Assembly (NCBI GenBank): GCA_022447625.1
Contig: JAKVAX010000021.1
Span: 1 to 57,458, forward strand
Direction of reading: 5' to 3'
Source of the DNA: Flavobacteriales bacterium
GTDB taxonomy: Bacteria; Bacteroidota; Bacteroidia; Flavobacteriales_D; Sanyastnellaceae
Length of the DNA: 57,458 bases
Part shown: positions 9,138 through 17,124 of the stretch, in pieces
Position numbering within the stretch: position 1 is the first letter of the stretch
Layout of the letters: every line of letters begins with the position of its first letter
Notes under the pieces: model-generated
Told to the model about the DNA's origin: nothing
Database searches by the model: none
What the model saw: the letters and a program-made list of their open reading frames with translations, nothing else
Made by a program: the position numbers and the translations under genes

Positions 9138-9219
9138 CAAGTCGTTAAGTATTTTGACGCCCTCACGGGCGGAACGCTACGCTTCTGTTTTATAACTTTA
9201 CAAGACAAATTTCAGAACC

Positions 9220-9777
9220 ATGAATAACGGACTAAAAATCGGATTGCTTGCGGTAATCGCTGTTCTACTCGGTGTAATCGCTTTCAAGATGTACAACAGT
9301 TCAGCTGAGGAGGATGTGTACAAGCCAATGGCTGAAACAGATACTCAAGTGAACAACAACGCGAATAATCTGGATGAAGTAGCGCAACCAGCGGCATACG
9401 ATCCATTGAAAGAGCAAAAGGCGAAACAACAGGAAGCTGCGAAGTCTAATATCCCTTCAACTACCATGTCTTTCATTTCAAAAGAATGGGATTTCGGTGT
9501 ACTTGATGAAGGTGACCGTGTAGAGCACGTGTTCCAATTCACAAATACAGGAGAAAACCCACTTATCCTTGAGAAGTGTAAAGGTTCTTGTGGTTGTACA
9601 GTTCCAGAATGTCCAAAAGAGCCTATCGCTCCGGGAGCTACTGGTGAGATCAAAGTGGCCTTCAACTCTAAAGGGAAGAAGAACATGCAAACGAAGAAAG
9701 TAACAATCACAGCGAATACTGAGTCAGGACAAGAAGTACTTACAATTCGCGCGAACGTGACTCCTGCAGCTGAATAG
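9220..9777 (+). CDS. DUF1573 protein with N-terminal anchor
   Basis: 185 residues. One N-terminal membrane segment (about 5-24), a low-complexity linker rich in N, Q, K and A, then a DUF1573 Ig-like domain: EWDFGVLDEGDRVEHVF, FTNTGENPL, KGSCGCTVPECPKEPIAPG, FNSKGKKNMQTKKV. The CGC-C cysteine pattern is typical. Function unknown; exported. A GCCC-TCAC-GGGC hairpin lies upstream, and its stop overlaps the next start by one base, so the pair is co-translated. Confidence 0.9.
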   Translation: MNNGLKIGLLAVIAVLLGVIAFKMYNSSAEEDVYKPMAETDTQVNNNANNLDEVAQPAAYDPLKEQKAKQQEAAKSNIPSTTMSFISKEWDFGVLDEGDRVEHVFQFTNTGENPLILEKCKGSCGCTVPECPKEPIAPGATGEIKVAFNSKGKKNMQTKKVTITANTESGQEVLTIRANVTPAAE

Positions 9778-10559
9778 TGTCTGCAGAATCAAAATATTTA
9801 AGGGCTCCTCTATGGAGCCTTTTTTTTCTCCTAGCCCTCCCCTCTTTTGCTCAGGAAAAAACCTCCTTTCCTTTCTATAAAGGAGAAACGATTACCTATG
9901 AGCTAACTTATCAATGGGGATTGATCTGGGCTGATGCTGGTGTTGCTACATTTACCGTTGGTGACACCATTGTGAATAACGAACGTTACTGGCGTTTCTC
10001 TGGTCTTGGCGTTAGCTACCCAAAGTGGAATTGGTTCTATAAAGTGAATTCACTTTACGAAAGCTACGCTTCCGAAGATCTGACCTCACAGCGTTTCGTA
10101 CGCAAAGGTTACGAAGGATCAAACATCTATGATCGTGACTACCACGTCAAAGAAGACAGCATCTACTACCGCATCCAAGACGGAGAAGATTTCGCACGTC
10201 ATGGAGTTATGGAACGAAAGGCGGCTGCACTTGATGTGGTTACAGCTATCTATTACTGCAGATCCATAGACTTCAATCAATACGCCGTCGGCGATAAAAT
10301 CCCTCTACTCTTCTACTTAGATGGTAACTACTACGAGTCTTACCTGCGTTATTCAGGCATTGAAATGTGGGAAGATCCTGAGACGGATGAAGAGATTGAA
10401 TGCATCGTATTTAAACCCAACCTGATCAAAGGAACGATCTTCAAAGAAGGGGAACGCATGGAGGTCTATGTCACTAATGATGATCGAAAAATCCCAGTCT
10501 ATATCGAGACTGACCTGAAGGTGGGAAAAGCCAAAATTCATTTGATTGGCGGACGCTAA
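9777..10559 (+). CDS. DUF3108 domain protein, GTG start
   Basis: 260 residues with signal peptide (LALPSFAQ). The family pattern is visible at the N-terminus (YKGETITYELTYQWGLIWADAG) and through the beta-rich body, ending with KVGKAKIHL. DUF3108 proteins are predicted periplasmic beta-barrel-like or lipid-binding proteins of unknown role. GTG 9777 shares its G with the DUF1573 stop codon; no better start is present before the signal peptide, so translational coupling is likely. Confidence 0.87.
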   Translation: MSAESKYLRAPLWSLFFLLALPSFAQEKTSFPFYKGETITYELTYQWGLIWADAGVATFTVGDTIVNNERYWRFSGLGVSYPKWNWFYKVNSLYESYASEDLTSQRFVRKGYEGSNIYDRDYHVKEDSIYYRIQDGEDFARHGVMERKAAALDVVTAIYYCRSIDFNQYAVGDKIPLLFYLDGNYYESYLRYSGIEMWEDPETDEEIECIVFKPNLIKGTIFKEGERMEVYVTNDDRKIPVYIETDLKVGKAKIHLIGGR

Positions 10560-10626
10560 GTAGCTGTTTTCTGATTTCATTTTACTTTACGCTAGTGTCG
10601 TTTTAGTCGGAACTATATGGCTCCGT

Positions 10627-10715
10627 TTCACGAAGTGAATCAATAATGGCTGCCTCCCCATTTGGGGAGATGAAATAAGCACCGTGTGCTAGGCACTTAG
10701 TATAGAGTTATACTA
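10627..10715. repeat. Row of four short hairpins
   Basis: Four perfect small hairpins in a row: TTCAC-GAA-GTGAA (10627), CTCCCC-ATTT-GGGGAG (10654), GCAC-CGT-GTGC (10679) and TAGTATA-loop-TATACTA (10698). Arms are 4-7 bp, loops 3-4 nt, and centres are about 22-29 bp apart. None has a T-run. The row fills the 193-bp gap between the DUF3108 gene and the rhodanese gene, which converge. Confidence 0.8.
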
Positions 10716-10752
10716 CTTCCATGGTTCCCTTATTTAGGTTGAACAAGAGCCG

Positions 10753-11067
10753 TTAGAATGAGTTCTTCAGATCACCATAGGCCCCGATATTTGTTACATT
10801 CTTGAACCCTTGAGCCTTTAGAAACGAAGTAGCTTGTCTGCTGCGATTACCTGACCTACAGTAGAGGTAATAATGCTTTTCTGGGTCCCATGAAGAAGCA
10901 TTCTCGTGAACTTCTCCTGAAAGCCAATCTGCAGCTTGTGTGCCTGGAAGTGTTCCAATAGCACGTTCTGCAGCGGTGCGAACGTCAATAATTATACCGG
11001 CATTTGACTCGATCTCTTTACGGATTTCTTCACCGGATGTCTTGTTGGTATTACGAAAGAAAAACAT
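10753..11067 (-). CDS. Rhodanese-like domain protein
   Basis: 104 residues from the ATG at 11067 (a start at 11106 would add 13 residues). Single rhodanese domain: IIIDVRTAAER near the N-terminus and active-site loop YCRSGNRS with cysteine 70, the sulfur acceptor. Single-domain rhodaneses carry persulfide sulfur for tRNA thiolation or sulfide handling. Last gene of a minus-strand set with the Crp regulator and pterin dehydratase. Confidence 0.9.
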   Translation of the reverse strand: MFFFRNTNKTSGEEIRKEIESNAGIIIDVRTAAERAIGTLPGTQAADWLSGEVHENASSWDPEKHYYLYCRSGNRSRQATSFLKAQGFKNVTNIGAYGDLKNSF

Positions 11068-11129
11068 GGGTTGGGTTTTTATTCTGATACAAATGTCAGC
11101 ACTCAACTCCGGATGTGCCGTACCCTAGG

Positions 11130-11804
11130 TCACCAAGGAAACTGATCTTGGTCAAGATTCTTGCGTTCGATCGCATTGCGATGCAGCGCCACGAAGCCTT
11201 TCTGTTCCATTTTCTTCAAGAGCCTTGAGATTACCTCACGTGAAGAATTCAGGTCGTAGGCAATCTGTTGGTGGGTCGTTTGAATGGTATCTGACTGATA
11301 GGCCTTAAATTGTCTGCGCAAATAGAAGAGTAATTTCTCATCCATACTGCGAAAGGCCACCTGATCGACAACCGTCAATAACTCCTCAAATCGTGAACGG
11401 TAAGTTTCTAAAACGAAGTAATACCATGATTTGTGATTGGTCATCAATTGATCCATGTATTGAATCGGAATGGCCAATGCCGTCACGTCTTCAACCGCCA
11501 CAGCTTTCACCTGCGACTGTTCAGCACGCGTAGCGCAAATCATCGAAAGTGCGCAGGCTGAGCCTGGCCCAAGGTAATAGAGCAAGAATTCGTTGCCATC
11601 TTCATCTTCACGATAAAGCTTCACCTTACCATCCACCACAAGCATAGTATGCTTGAAGTACTGGCCAGTGCGCATCATCTCCTCTCCTTCGCTAAACTCC
11701 TTCGCCAACCCAACTTCGGTCAAAAACGACTTCAAATCAGGTGGAAAATGCTTGAATTCAGATTCAAATTTCTGTATTACGTCTTCTGGAATAACTTCTA
11801 TCAT
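11130..11804 (-). CDS. Crp/Fnr family transcriptional regulator
   Basis: 224 residues: an N-terminal cyclic-nucleotide-binding-like beta roll (about 20-130), a dimer helix and a C-terminal winged helix (TTHQQIAYDLNSSREVISRLLKKMEQKG). The beta roll has GPGSACALSMIC instead of the Arg/Ser phosphate-binding cassette of cAMP-binding Crp, so cAMP binding is unlikely; the two nearby cysteines might sense redox or sulfur state (inference). It begins 2 nt after the pterin dehydratase stop, and a rhodanese gene follows 63 nt downstream. Confidence 0.88.
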   Translation of the reverse strand: MIEVIPEDVIQKFESEFKHFPPDLKSFLTEVGLAKEFSEGEEMMRTGQYFKHTMLVVDGKVKLYREDEDGNEFLLYYLGPGSACALSMICATRAEQSQVKAVAVEDVTALAIPIQYMDQLMTNHKSWYYFVLETYRSRFEELLTVVDQVAFRSMDEKLLFYLRRQFKAYQSDTIQTTHQQIAYDLNSSREVISRLLKKMEQKGFVALHRNAIERKNLDQDQFPW

Positions 11805-11806
11805 GG

Positions 11807-12040
11807 CTATTGCAGAAACTCGTCTATCGCACGAGCTAAGCGATAATCCTTTTCCGTGATCTTGTTACCGGCATCATGTGTGCTCAATTCAATCCGAACA
11901 TAATTGTACACGTTATACCATGTTGGATGATGATTCATTTTCTCGGCAATCATTGCCACACGAGTCATGAATGTAAATGCCTCACCGAAGTCCTTAAAGC
12001 GGAACTCCCGAACTAACTTATCATCGTCTTCCTGCCACAT
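11807..12040 (-). CDS. 4a-hydroxytetrahydrobiopterin dehydratase (PCD)
   Basis: 77 residues, the short form found in Flavobacteriia. The signature HHPTW-N-Y-N-V and [12 protein letters not shown] blocks are present, preceded by F-F-KDF-EAF-FM-RVA. The enzyme recycles tetrahydropterin after aromatic amino acid hydroxylation, and some members bind DNA-binding partners. ATG 12040 is preferred to a GTG two codons upstream. First gene of the set with the Crp and rhodanese genes. Confidence 0.9.
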   Translation of the reverse strand: MWQEDDDKLVREFRFKDFGEAFTFMTRVAMIAEKMNHHPTWYNVYNYVRIELSTHDAGNKITEKDYRLARAIDEFLQ

Positions 12041-12100
12041 AATCACGGTTTTCTCAAAGGTAATTAAATCAGAACAGCGCCATTTGTGACCAAAGGCACT

Positions 12101-12259
12101 GACGGTGGACGGTGGAATGTGGAATGTGGAATGTGGAATGGATGAACCTAATCAACTAACCATGCTAACCGCCGAAGGCGGACTAATCATGCTATGCGCC
12201 TCAGGCGTACTATTCATACTCCCCAAGTCAACCGTCTACCGTCAACCAATAACCAACGA
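12101..12259. repeat. Heptamer array H3 with embedded hairpins
   Basis: A left run of six 7-bp words (GACGGTG then GAATGTG types, 12101-12142) and a right run (CCGTCTA, CCGTCAA and CCAATAA types, 12232-12259). The middle carries two hairpins, CCGCC-GAA-GGCGG and CGCC-TCA-GGCG, each preceded by a similar CTAAYCATGCTA-like word. The whole block sits between the PCD gene and the aminotransferase promoter. Confidence 0.83.
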
Positions 12260-12264
12260 ACCCG

Positions 12265-12272
12265 TACATTTG
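12265..12272 (+). promoter_or_regulatory. Bacteroidota -7 box of the surface-glycan pair
   Basis: TACATTTG fits TAnnTTTG and starts six bases past the right-hand words of array H3; the ATG follows 4 nt later, so the transcript would be nearly leaderless. A -33 element would have to lie inside the array. Confidence 0.5.
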
Positions 12273-12276
12273 CCGC

Positions 12277-13473
12277 ATGCACAACATCCCCTTCTCCCCT
12301 CCGCGTGTTGATGACCGAACGGTGGAGGCTGTTACGGAAGTTCTACGTTCGGGTTGGATTACCACCGGACCGAAGACGGCGCAGTTTGAAACTGAATTGG
12401 CTGAATACATTGGTGTAGACAAAGTTCTGGCCTTGAATTCATGGACCAACGCATGCGAACTTGTGCTACGTTGGTTTGGTGTAGGCGAAGGTGATGAAGT
12501 CATTTTACCAGCTTATACCTATGCTGCCACGGCTAATATTGTCATGCATGTTGGAGCTACACCAGTGTTGGTTGATTCCTTGCCTGATCATTGTCACATT
12601 AATCCTCACGCTATCGCGGAAGCGGTGACGGAGCGCACGAAAGTGATCATGCCTGTGGATATAGGTGGGATGCCTGTGGACTATGACGGCATTTGGAGCG
12701 TCATTAACGACAAGAAAAGTCTATTTAGACCAAACTCCTCTGAGCAGAAGAAACTAGGTCGTATTCTCTTCCTAAGCGATGCAGCGCATAGTTTCGGAGC
12801 TAAGTATAAGGGTAAACAGATTGGTCAACAAGCGGATATCAGTGGATATTCGTTTCACGCTGTTAAGAATCTCACCACAGCTGAAGGTGGGGCACTTGCC
12901 TTCAATTTACAGAACAAAGAAGATAACGAAGAGCTTTATCGTCGATTGCGCATTTCTGCCTTGCACGGACAAACCAAAGACGCCTTGTCTAAAACGGACG
13001 GGAATTGGCGCTATGATATCATAGAGGCCGGTTTTAAATGCAACATGACGGATATTCAAGCTGCCATGGGACTGGTTGAACTCAGTCGATATGATGAGAC
13101 CTTAGCATGCCGTAAAAGCATTTGTGAACGATACGATGAGGCTTTCATAGATGGCCCATTCATAATTCCTCCTCAGCAAGATGATGATCGCGAGACCAGC
13201 TATCATTTGTATCAGCTTCGTTTACGCAATGGGTGTGAAAGAGATCGTGACGCATTAATCGATGCGTTGAGAGAACAAGGTATATCTAGCAATGTGCACT
13301 TCCAGCCACTTCCCTTGTTGAGTTTCTATCGGGAACAGGGATACCATATGTCTGATTATCCAAACGCTTGGAAGGCCTATGAAAATGAGATCTCACTTCC
13401 TGTTTGGTATGGAATGACGAGAGAAATGGTTGCGCGAGTATCTCACGCCGTACAAGAACTCTGGAGAGGATGA
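12277..13473 (+). CDS. DegT/DnrJ/EryC1/StrS family aminotransferase
   Basis: 398 residues. PLP-dependent sugar aminotransferase fold: SWTNACELVLR near the N-terminus, DAAHSFGAKYKG, and the cofactor lysine K197 in SFHAVKNLTTAEGG, with GFKCNMTDIQAAMG later. Family members convert nucleotide-linked keto-sugars to amino-sugars for surface glycans; the HAVKN context resembles UDP-4-amino-4,6-dideoxy-GlcNAc (PglE-like) enzymes. It overlaps the following sugar transferase by 4 nt (ATGA), so the two very likely act in one pathway. Confidence 0.93.
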   Translation: MHNIPFSPPRVDDRTVEAVTEVLRSGWITTGPKTAQFETELAEYIGVDKVLALNSWTNACELVLRWFGVGEGDEVILPAYTYAATANIVMHVGATPVLVDSLPDHCHINPHAIAEAVTERTKVIMPVDIGGMPVDYDGIWSVINDKKSLFRPNSSEQKKLGRILFLSDAAHSFGAKYKGKQIGQQADISGYSFHAVKNLTTAEGGALAFNLQNKEDNEELYRRLRISALHGQTKDALSKTDGNWRYDIIEAGFKCNMTDIQAAMGLVELSRYDETLACRKSICERYDEAFIDGPFIIPPQQDDDRETSYHLYQLRLRNGCERDRDALIDALREQGISSNVHFQPLPLLSFYREQGYHMSDYPNAWKAYENEISLPVWYGMTREMVARVSHAVQELWRG

Positions 13474-14057
13474 AACGGCTCTTTGACATGCTCGCTTCCG
13501 CGATAGCGATCATCGTATTACTACCGCTATTCATCATCATAGCTACCTGGATCTTCATCGATGATGGAACCCCTATCTTCTTCCGCCAAAGAAGAGTCGG
13601 AAAAGACCAACGGGAATTCCGCATTTACAAGTTTCGATCGATGTACAAGGATACCGAATCTAGCGGACAACTGACCATTGGCGGCAAAGATCCACGAGTA
13701 ACCAAGAGCGGTTATTTCATTCGGAAGTATAAGATTGATGAATTCCCACAGCTCCTGAACGTTTTAGCCGGTGATATGAGCATCGTTGGACCTCGTCCGG
13801 AGGTGCCGAAGTACGTCAAGTACTATTCAGAAGAGCAGCTAGAGGTATTATCCGTAAGACCAGGTATGACTGACCCTGCATCGATTGAATTCATCAATGA
13901 AGATGAGGTCCTAGGAAAATCTGAAGATCCCGAAAAAACCTACATCGAAGAGATTCTACCTCAGAAACTCACCTTGCAGTTGGGGTATGTAAAGAAATCA
14001 GGGCTTGTCTATGATATTAAGCTAATCATGCAGACGTTGGGGAAGATCCTGCGTTAA
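13470..14057 (+). CDS. Initiating sugar transferase (PglC/WcaJ family)
   Basis: 195 residues. N-terminal membrane re-entrant helix (about 6-28), then the bacterial sugar transferase domain: [50 protein letters not shown], with the catalytic D-E pair in KIDEFPQ. It attaches a phospho-sugar to undecaprenyl phosphate at the inner face of the cytoplasmic membrane. ATG 13470 overlaps the aminotransferase stop; upstream in-frame starts would lack the family N-terminus. Confidence 0.93.
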   Translation: MKRLFDMLASAIAIIVLLPLFIIIATWIFIDDGTPIFFRQRRVGKDQREFRIYKFRSMYKDTESSGQLTIGGKDPRVTKSGYFIRKYKIDEFPQLLNVLAGDMSIVGPRPEVPKYVKYYSEEQLEVLSVRPGMTDPASIEFINEDEVLGKSEDPEKTYIEEILPQKLTLQLGYVKKSGLVYDIKLIMQTLGKILR

Positions 14058-14079
14058 GAAGATCTTGTAGCTGCTTTAG

Positions 14080-14919
14080 TTATTCCACCTTAGTCAAGTT
14101 CCCCTGCTGTCCGTATGCGAAGACGAGATTATTGACCATACGACGAATAATATCTGGGTTCTGACACGGACGATAGTAGCGCACTTCTTGCGGTAACTCC
14201 AAGTGCATAAGGAAATCGTCTACCTCGTTCTTGTGGATGATGGTTCCACCGCTGAACGGGTTAATGTAAAACAAAATACCATTATCATTTCCTCCCGGCG
14301 CAAGTCCCATGCGGTTCTCATCCATGTACGCGAGGATGAAATGGTTTGGAAGGTTTACCCCATAAATCTGAATCTCCAGGCTATTTGCGATGACTTGGTA
14401 AAGAATACCAATACTTAGAGTATTCCCTTTTTTCGAAGCAAGTACATCTGCGATATAGCTATTCTGAGGAGCAGTGTAATTCGTTTTGTTGCCTTGGAAA
14501 CCATGAACAGTGTACAGAATGTGGTTGATCACATTTACCTGTTCGATGGCTGTGAGATTATCATTGAGTTCAAGCCAGATATCTTGGCGCAGGGCGCTTA
14601 CATTCTTACGTACTTCAGCTTCATCAAAAGAAGGGTACTGATACTTATTGATCAGTATGGCTCCATCCAGGAGGTCGTTCAATTCGGCAGTAGACCACGT
14701 ATGGAGTGATGTACTGATCGAATTGTAGTGGATGTTATGAATCAATTTCTCGATTCTATCCTGAAACAATTCCCCGAAGGGGTTGAACTCCCAGTATCGT
14801 TCCAGTTGAGGAATGATCTCTTCACCACGGGCAACTAATTCTGCTCGTACTTGTGAGAAGATGATCTCGTCTGGATCTTCAATGAGGGTAATAAGGGCTG
14901 AAATTTCCGATGAACTCAT
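14080..14919 (-). CDS. SirB1/transglutaminase-like protein
   Basis: 279 residues. N-terminal helical part (about 1-90), then the SirB1-type transglutaminase-like core: INHILYTVHGFQGN, SYIADVLASKKGNTLSIGILYQVIA, IYGVNLPNHFILAYMD, INPFSGG. The usual catalytic cysteine of transglutaminases is not seen, as is normal for this family, so it is probably not an active cross-linking enzyme. Cytoplasmic. Role unknown. Confidence 0.85.
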   Translation of the reverse strand: MSSSEISALITLIEDPDEIIFSQVRAELVARGEEIIPQLERYWEFNPFGELFQDRIEKLIHNIHYNSISTSLHTWSTAELNDLLDGAILINKYQYPSFDEAEVRKNVSALRQDIWLELNDNLTAIEQVNVINHILYTVHGFQGNKTNYTAPQNSYIADVLASKKGNTLSIGILYQVIANSLEIQIYGVNLPNHFILAYMDENRMGLAPGGNDNGILFYINPFSGGTIIHKNEVDDFLMHLELPQEVRYYRPCQNPDIIRRMVNNLVFAYGQQGNLTKVE

Positions 14920-15014
14920 GATTGTCTGCAGCAGTTCTCAAGTGCTGAAACCAAAATTAGCCGACGGTGGAGGGCTTTGAGACGAATCTCTTTGGACTTT
15001 TTAAAATGAACTTG

Positions 15015-15902
15015 TTACAATCGCCCCAACACCGCGTCGATCAAGGATTCCACGGCTTTTGCAGGGTCGGTTGTGAATTCCTCGTTGTAACGGTTGGCTA
15101 ATACGACGCAACACGTGAGAACACGGTGTGAGAGCATGCTTCCAAGGGCATAAATACCCGCACACTCCATTTCGAAATTCGTGAGACGATGTTCACTGGT
15201 TTGGAAGCTGCGCATCTGATCCATTCGTTCAGCATCACGCAACGGAACCCGAAGCGCACGGTTCTGAGGACCATAAAACCCATTGGCAGTGACCGTGATT
15301 CCATGCACCATGCCTTCGCCTATCGTATGAAGTAAGACTTTATCAGCCTTCGCTACATAAGGGGATGCCAGCTCTTGTGGCCAATTGGTATGCTCTATGA
15401 AAGCCTTCGCAATGCGTTCCTCGTCGGCCAGCATGCTTACATCATAATGCCAAGGCACTCCATCGTATCCAATAGCATAGGCACTTGCAATGCGCGTACC
15501 GACAGGAATATCCTTCTGCAAAGCTCCTGTAGTTCCTAACCTGATCAATCGAAGAATCCTCTTCTTTGATCGCGGAAGACGTGTCTTTGGATCAATGTTT
15601 ACCGCTGCATCCAATTCATTGATGACGATATCGATGTTATCGACACCAATACCACTTGAAAGAACAGTGATTTCTTTCTTGCCAATGCGGCCCGTATGAA
15701 TGACAAACTCCCTTCCAGCAACTTTGTGTTGAATGGAATCAAATCGCTTAGAGATCACTGGCACTCGATCAGGATCGCCAACAATCAAGACGGTATCGGC
15801 AATTTGATCTCCTGTCACCCCCAAATGATACACAGCACCACTGGGTTGAAGAATCAACTGACTTTCTGGAATTCTATCGGAAAGGGAACGCCGAGCTTTC
15901 AT
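15015..15902 (-). CDS. Uridine phosphorylase family nucleoside phosphorylase
   Basis: 295 residues. Nucleoside phosphorylase-1 fold: GDPDRVP and RE-F at the phosphate site, VLSSGIGVDN, RLGTTGALQ, and NFEMECAGIYALGSM as the ribose-binding E-M-E region. It releases uracil (or a similar base) from nucleosides using phosphate, for salvage. The extra insertion around PRSKKRILR is typical of Bacteroidota members. Substrate preference is inferred from family similarity only. Confidence 0.9.
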   Translation of the reverse strand: MKARRSLSDRIPESQLILQPSGAVYHLGVTGDQIADTVLIVGDPDRVPVISKRFDSIQHKVAGREFVIHTGRIGKKEITVLSSGIGVDNIDIVINELDAAVNIDPKTRLPRSKKRILRLIRLGTTGALQKDIPVGTRIASAYAIGYDGVPWHYDVSMLADEERIAKAFIEHTNWPQELASPYVAKADKVLLHTIGEGMVHGITVTANGFYGPQNRALRVPLRDAERMDQMRSFQTSEHRLTNFEMECAGIYALGSMLSHRVLTCCVVLANRYNEEFTTDPAKAVESLIDAVLGRL

Positions 15903-15932
15903 GCCGGCAAAGGTAGAAGAAGCATTGGTTTT

Positions 15933-16193
15933 TTAAGGCCAGAGTGGCACTGCTTCGAACATCAACTCTTCTTCTTTTGGTAAGAGATCTGTACGACGAC
16001 GAAGACTGTCAGTCTGTGCCGGTTCTACCGTAAAAATGTTGAAGATGGAAAAGTAGCTCGTGCTTAGAGAAAATGTATATTCACTTTCGTTCTTTTTCTG
16101 CTCTGGATCACCAGGAGTGTCAGGAGAGTTGTTCGCCCAACCAACAGTTGCGATACACGCAGTAAATACCAAAAGCAATGCGAGCTTCTTCAT
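15933..16193 (-). CDS. Small secreted protein, unknown
   Basis: 86 residues: signal peptide (to about GWAN), a short P/D/E/K-rich stretch and a hydrophobic-aromatic segment (STSYFSIFNIFTVEP). No family recognised. It stands 30 nt upstream of the uridine phosphorylase start on the same strand; co-transcription is possible. Confidence 0.6.
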   Translation of the reverse strand: MKKLALLLVFTACIATVGWANNSPDTPGDPEQKKNESEYTFSLSTSYFSIFNIFTVEPAQTDSLRRRTDLLPKEEELMFEAVPLWP

Positions 16194-16259
16194 AATGATG
16201 AACTTTGTATAAAATTACGGTGAAAGGTACGATAAGTCACTAACTTAACAATCGTTAAC

Positions 16260-17003
16260 ATGCAAAAGCAAGACCGTGCGAGTTTGATAGATGCAGTGCT
16301 TTTCAATCTTGCCTTTTTGATGATCATATGGGCTCTTTGGCTTTATGAATACGAGACAGGACACCGTTTGAGTGCCTATGGTACTCGTCCACGAACACCG
16401 GAAGGGGCGATTGGAATTCTAACGACTCCTTTCCTTCACGGCAGCCTCAAGCACATTTGGGGTAACACTGTCTCATTCTTTACACTCAGCACCTTCATCA
16501 TTTTCTTCTACCGGGAAATTGCCTTCAAGACCATTCTCATCATCTACCTCGTCTCTGGCGTCTTGCTCTGGGCTTTTGGAGGTGGAGGGAACCACATAGG
16601 CGTCAGCGGTGTGATTTATGGAATGGCTGCCTTCCTCTTCTTCTCTGGTATCGTAAGAAAGAATCAGAAACTCCTACGCGTAGCTCTAGCCGTGGCCTTT
16701 CTCTACGGAAGTATTGTGTGGTGGGTACTACCTATTGACCCACAAATCTCATGGGAAGGCCACCTTGCTGGCTCCATCGTGGGAATAGTACTCGCTATTC
16801 TTTTACGAAACCAAGGACCACAGGCGGAGAAGACGCAGTGGGAGATAGAGGAAGAGTTAGAATTAGAGGAAGCATTAGAATCAGAAGGAGAATTAGATTC
16901 TGAGGGCGAGTTTGGAGATCAGTCAGAGGGCTCTTCAAGGCCTCCACGTCAGGGAGGAGGCTTTTATCAGAGCGATAGCACTGACGGGGATTTCTTCTGG
17001 TAA
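16260..17003 (+). CDS. Rhomboid family intramembrane serine protease
   Basis: 247 residues with six hydrophobic segments between about residues 14 and 182. The catalytic serine lies in GVSGVIYG and the histidine in WEGHLAG; H-W-GN-in the second helix (HGSLKHIWGN) completes the rhomboid pattern. It cuts transmembrane substrates within the membrane. The C-terminal tail of about 60 residues is strongly acidic (repeats of E-E-L-E and S-E-G-E), then glycine and aromatic rich, ending DFFW, unusual for a short bacterial rhomboid. Confidence 0.92.
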   Translation: MQKQDRASLIDAVLFNLAFLMIIWALWLYEYETGHRLSAYGTRPRTPEGAIGILTTPFLHGSLKHIWGNTVSFFTLSTFIIFFYREIAFKTILIIYLVSGVLLWAFGGGGNHIGVSGVIYGMAAFLFFSGIVRKNQKLLRVALAVAFLYGSIVWWVLPIDPQISWEGHLAGSIVGIVLAILLRNQGPQAEKTQWEIEEELELEEALESEGELDSEGEFGDQSEGSSRPPRQGGGFYQSDSTDGDFFW

Positions 17004-17010
17004 CACGCTG

Positions 17011-17069
17011 CCGGCATCCGTCGTCCGGCATCCGTGAGCGTATCCTTTCGGACGCCGGCCGCCGGACAA
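17011..17069. repeat. Heptamer array H4 (GC-rich)
   Basis: Words CCGGCAT, CCGTCGT, CCGGCAT, CCGTGAG on the left and CGGACGC, CGGCCGC, CGGACAA on the right, forming an imperfect inverted pair between the convergent rhomboid and dnaN genes. Confidence 0.8.
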
Positions 17070-17094
17070 AAAAAGCCCCCAATGTGGGAGCTTT
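17068..17094 (-). terminator. Terminator of dnaN
   Basis: On the minus strand AAAGC(T)CCC pairs with GGGGGCTTT around a short loop and runs into seven Ts; it lies 31 nt past the dnaN stop. Array H4 abuts it. Confidence 0.8.
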
Positions 17095-17124
17095 GTATAG
17101 ATGCCTTTCGGCGAGTATGTCTTT

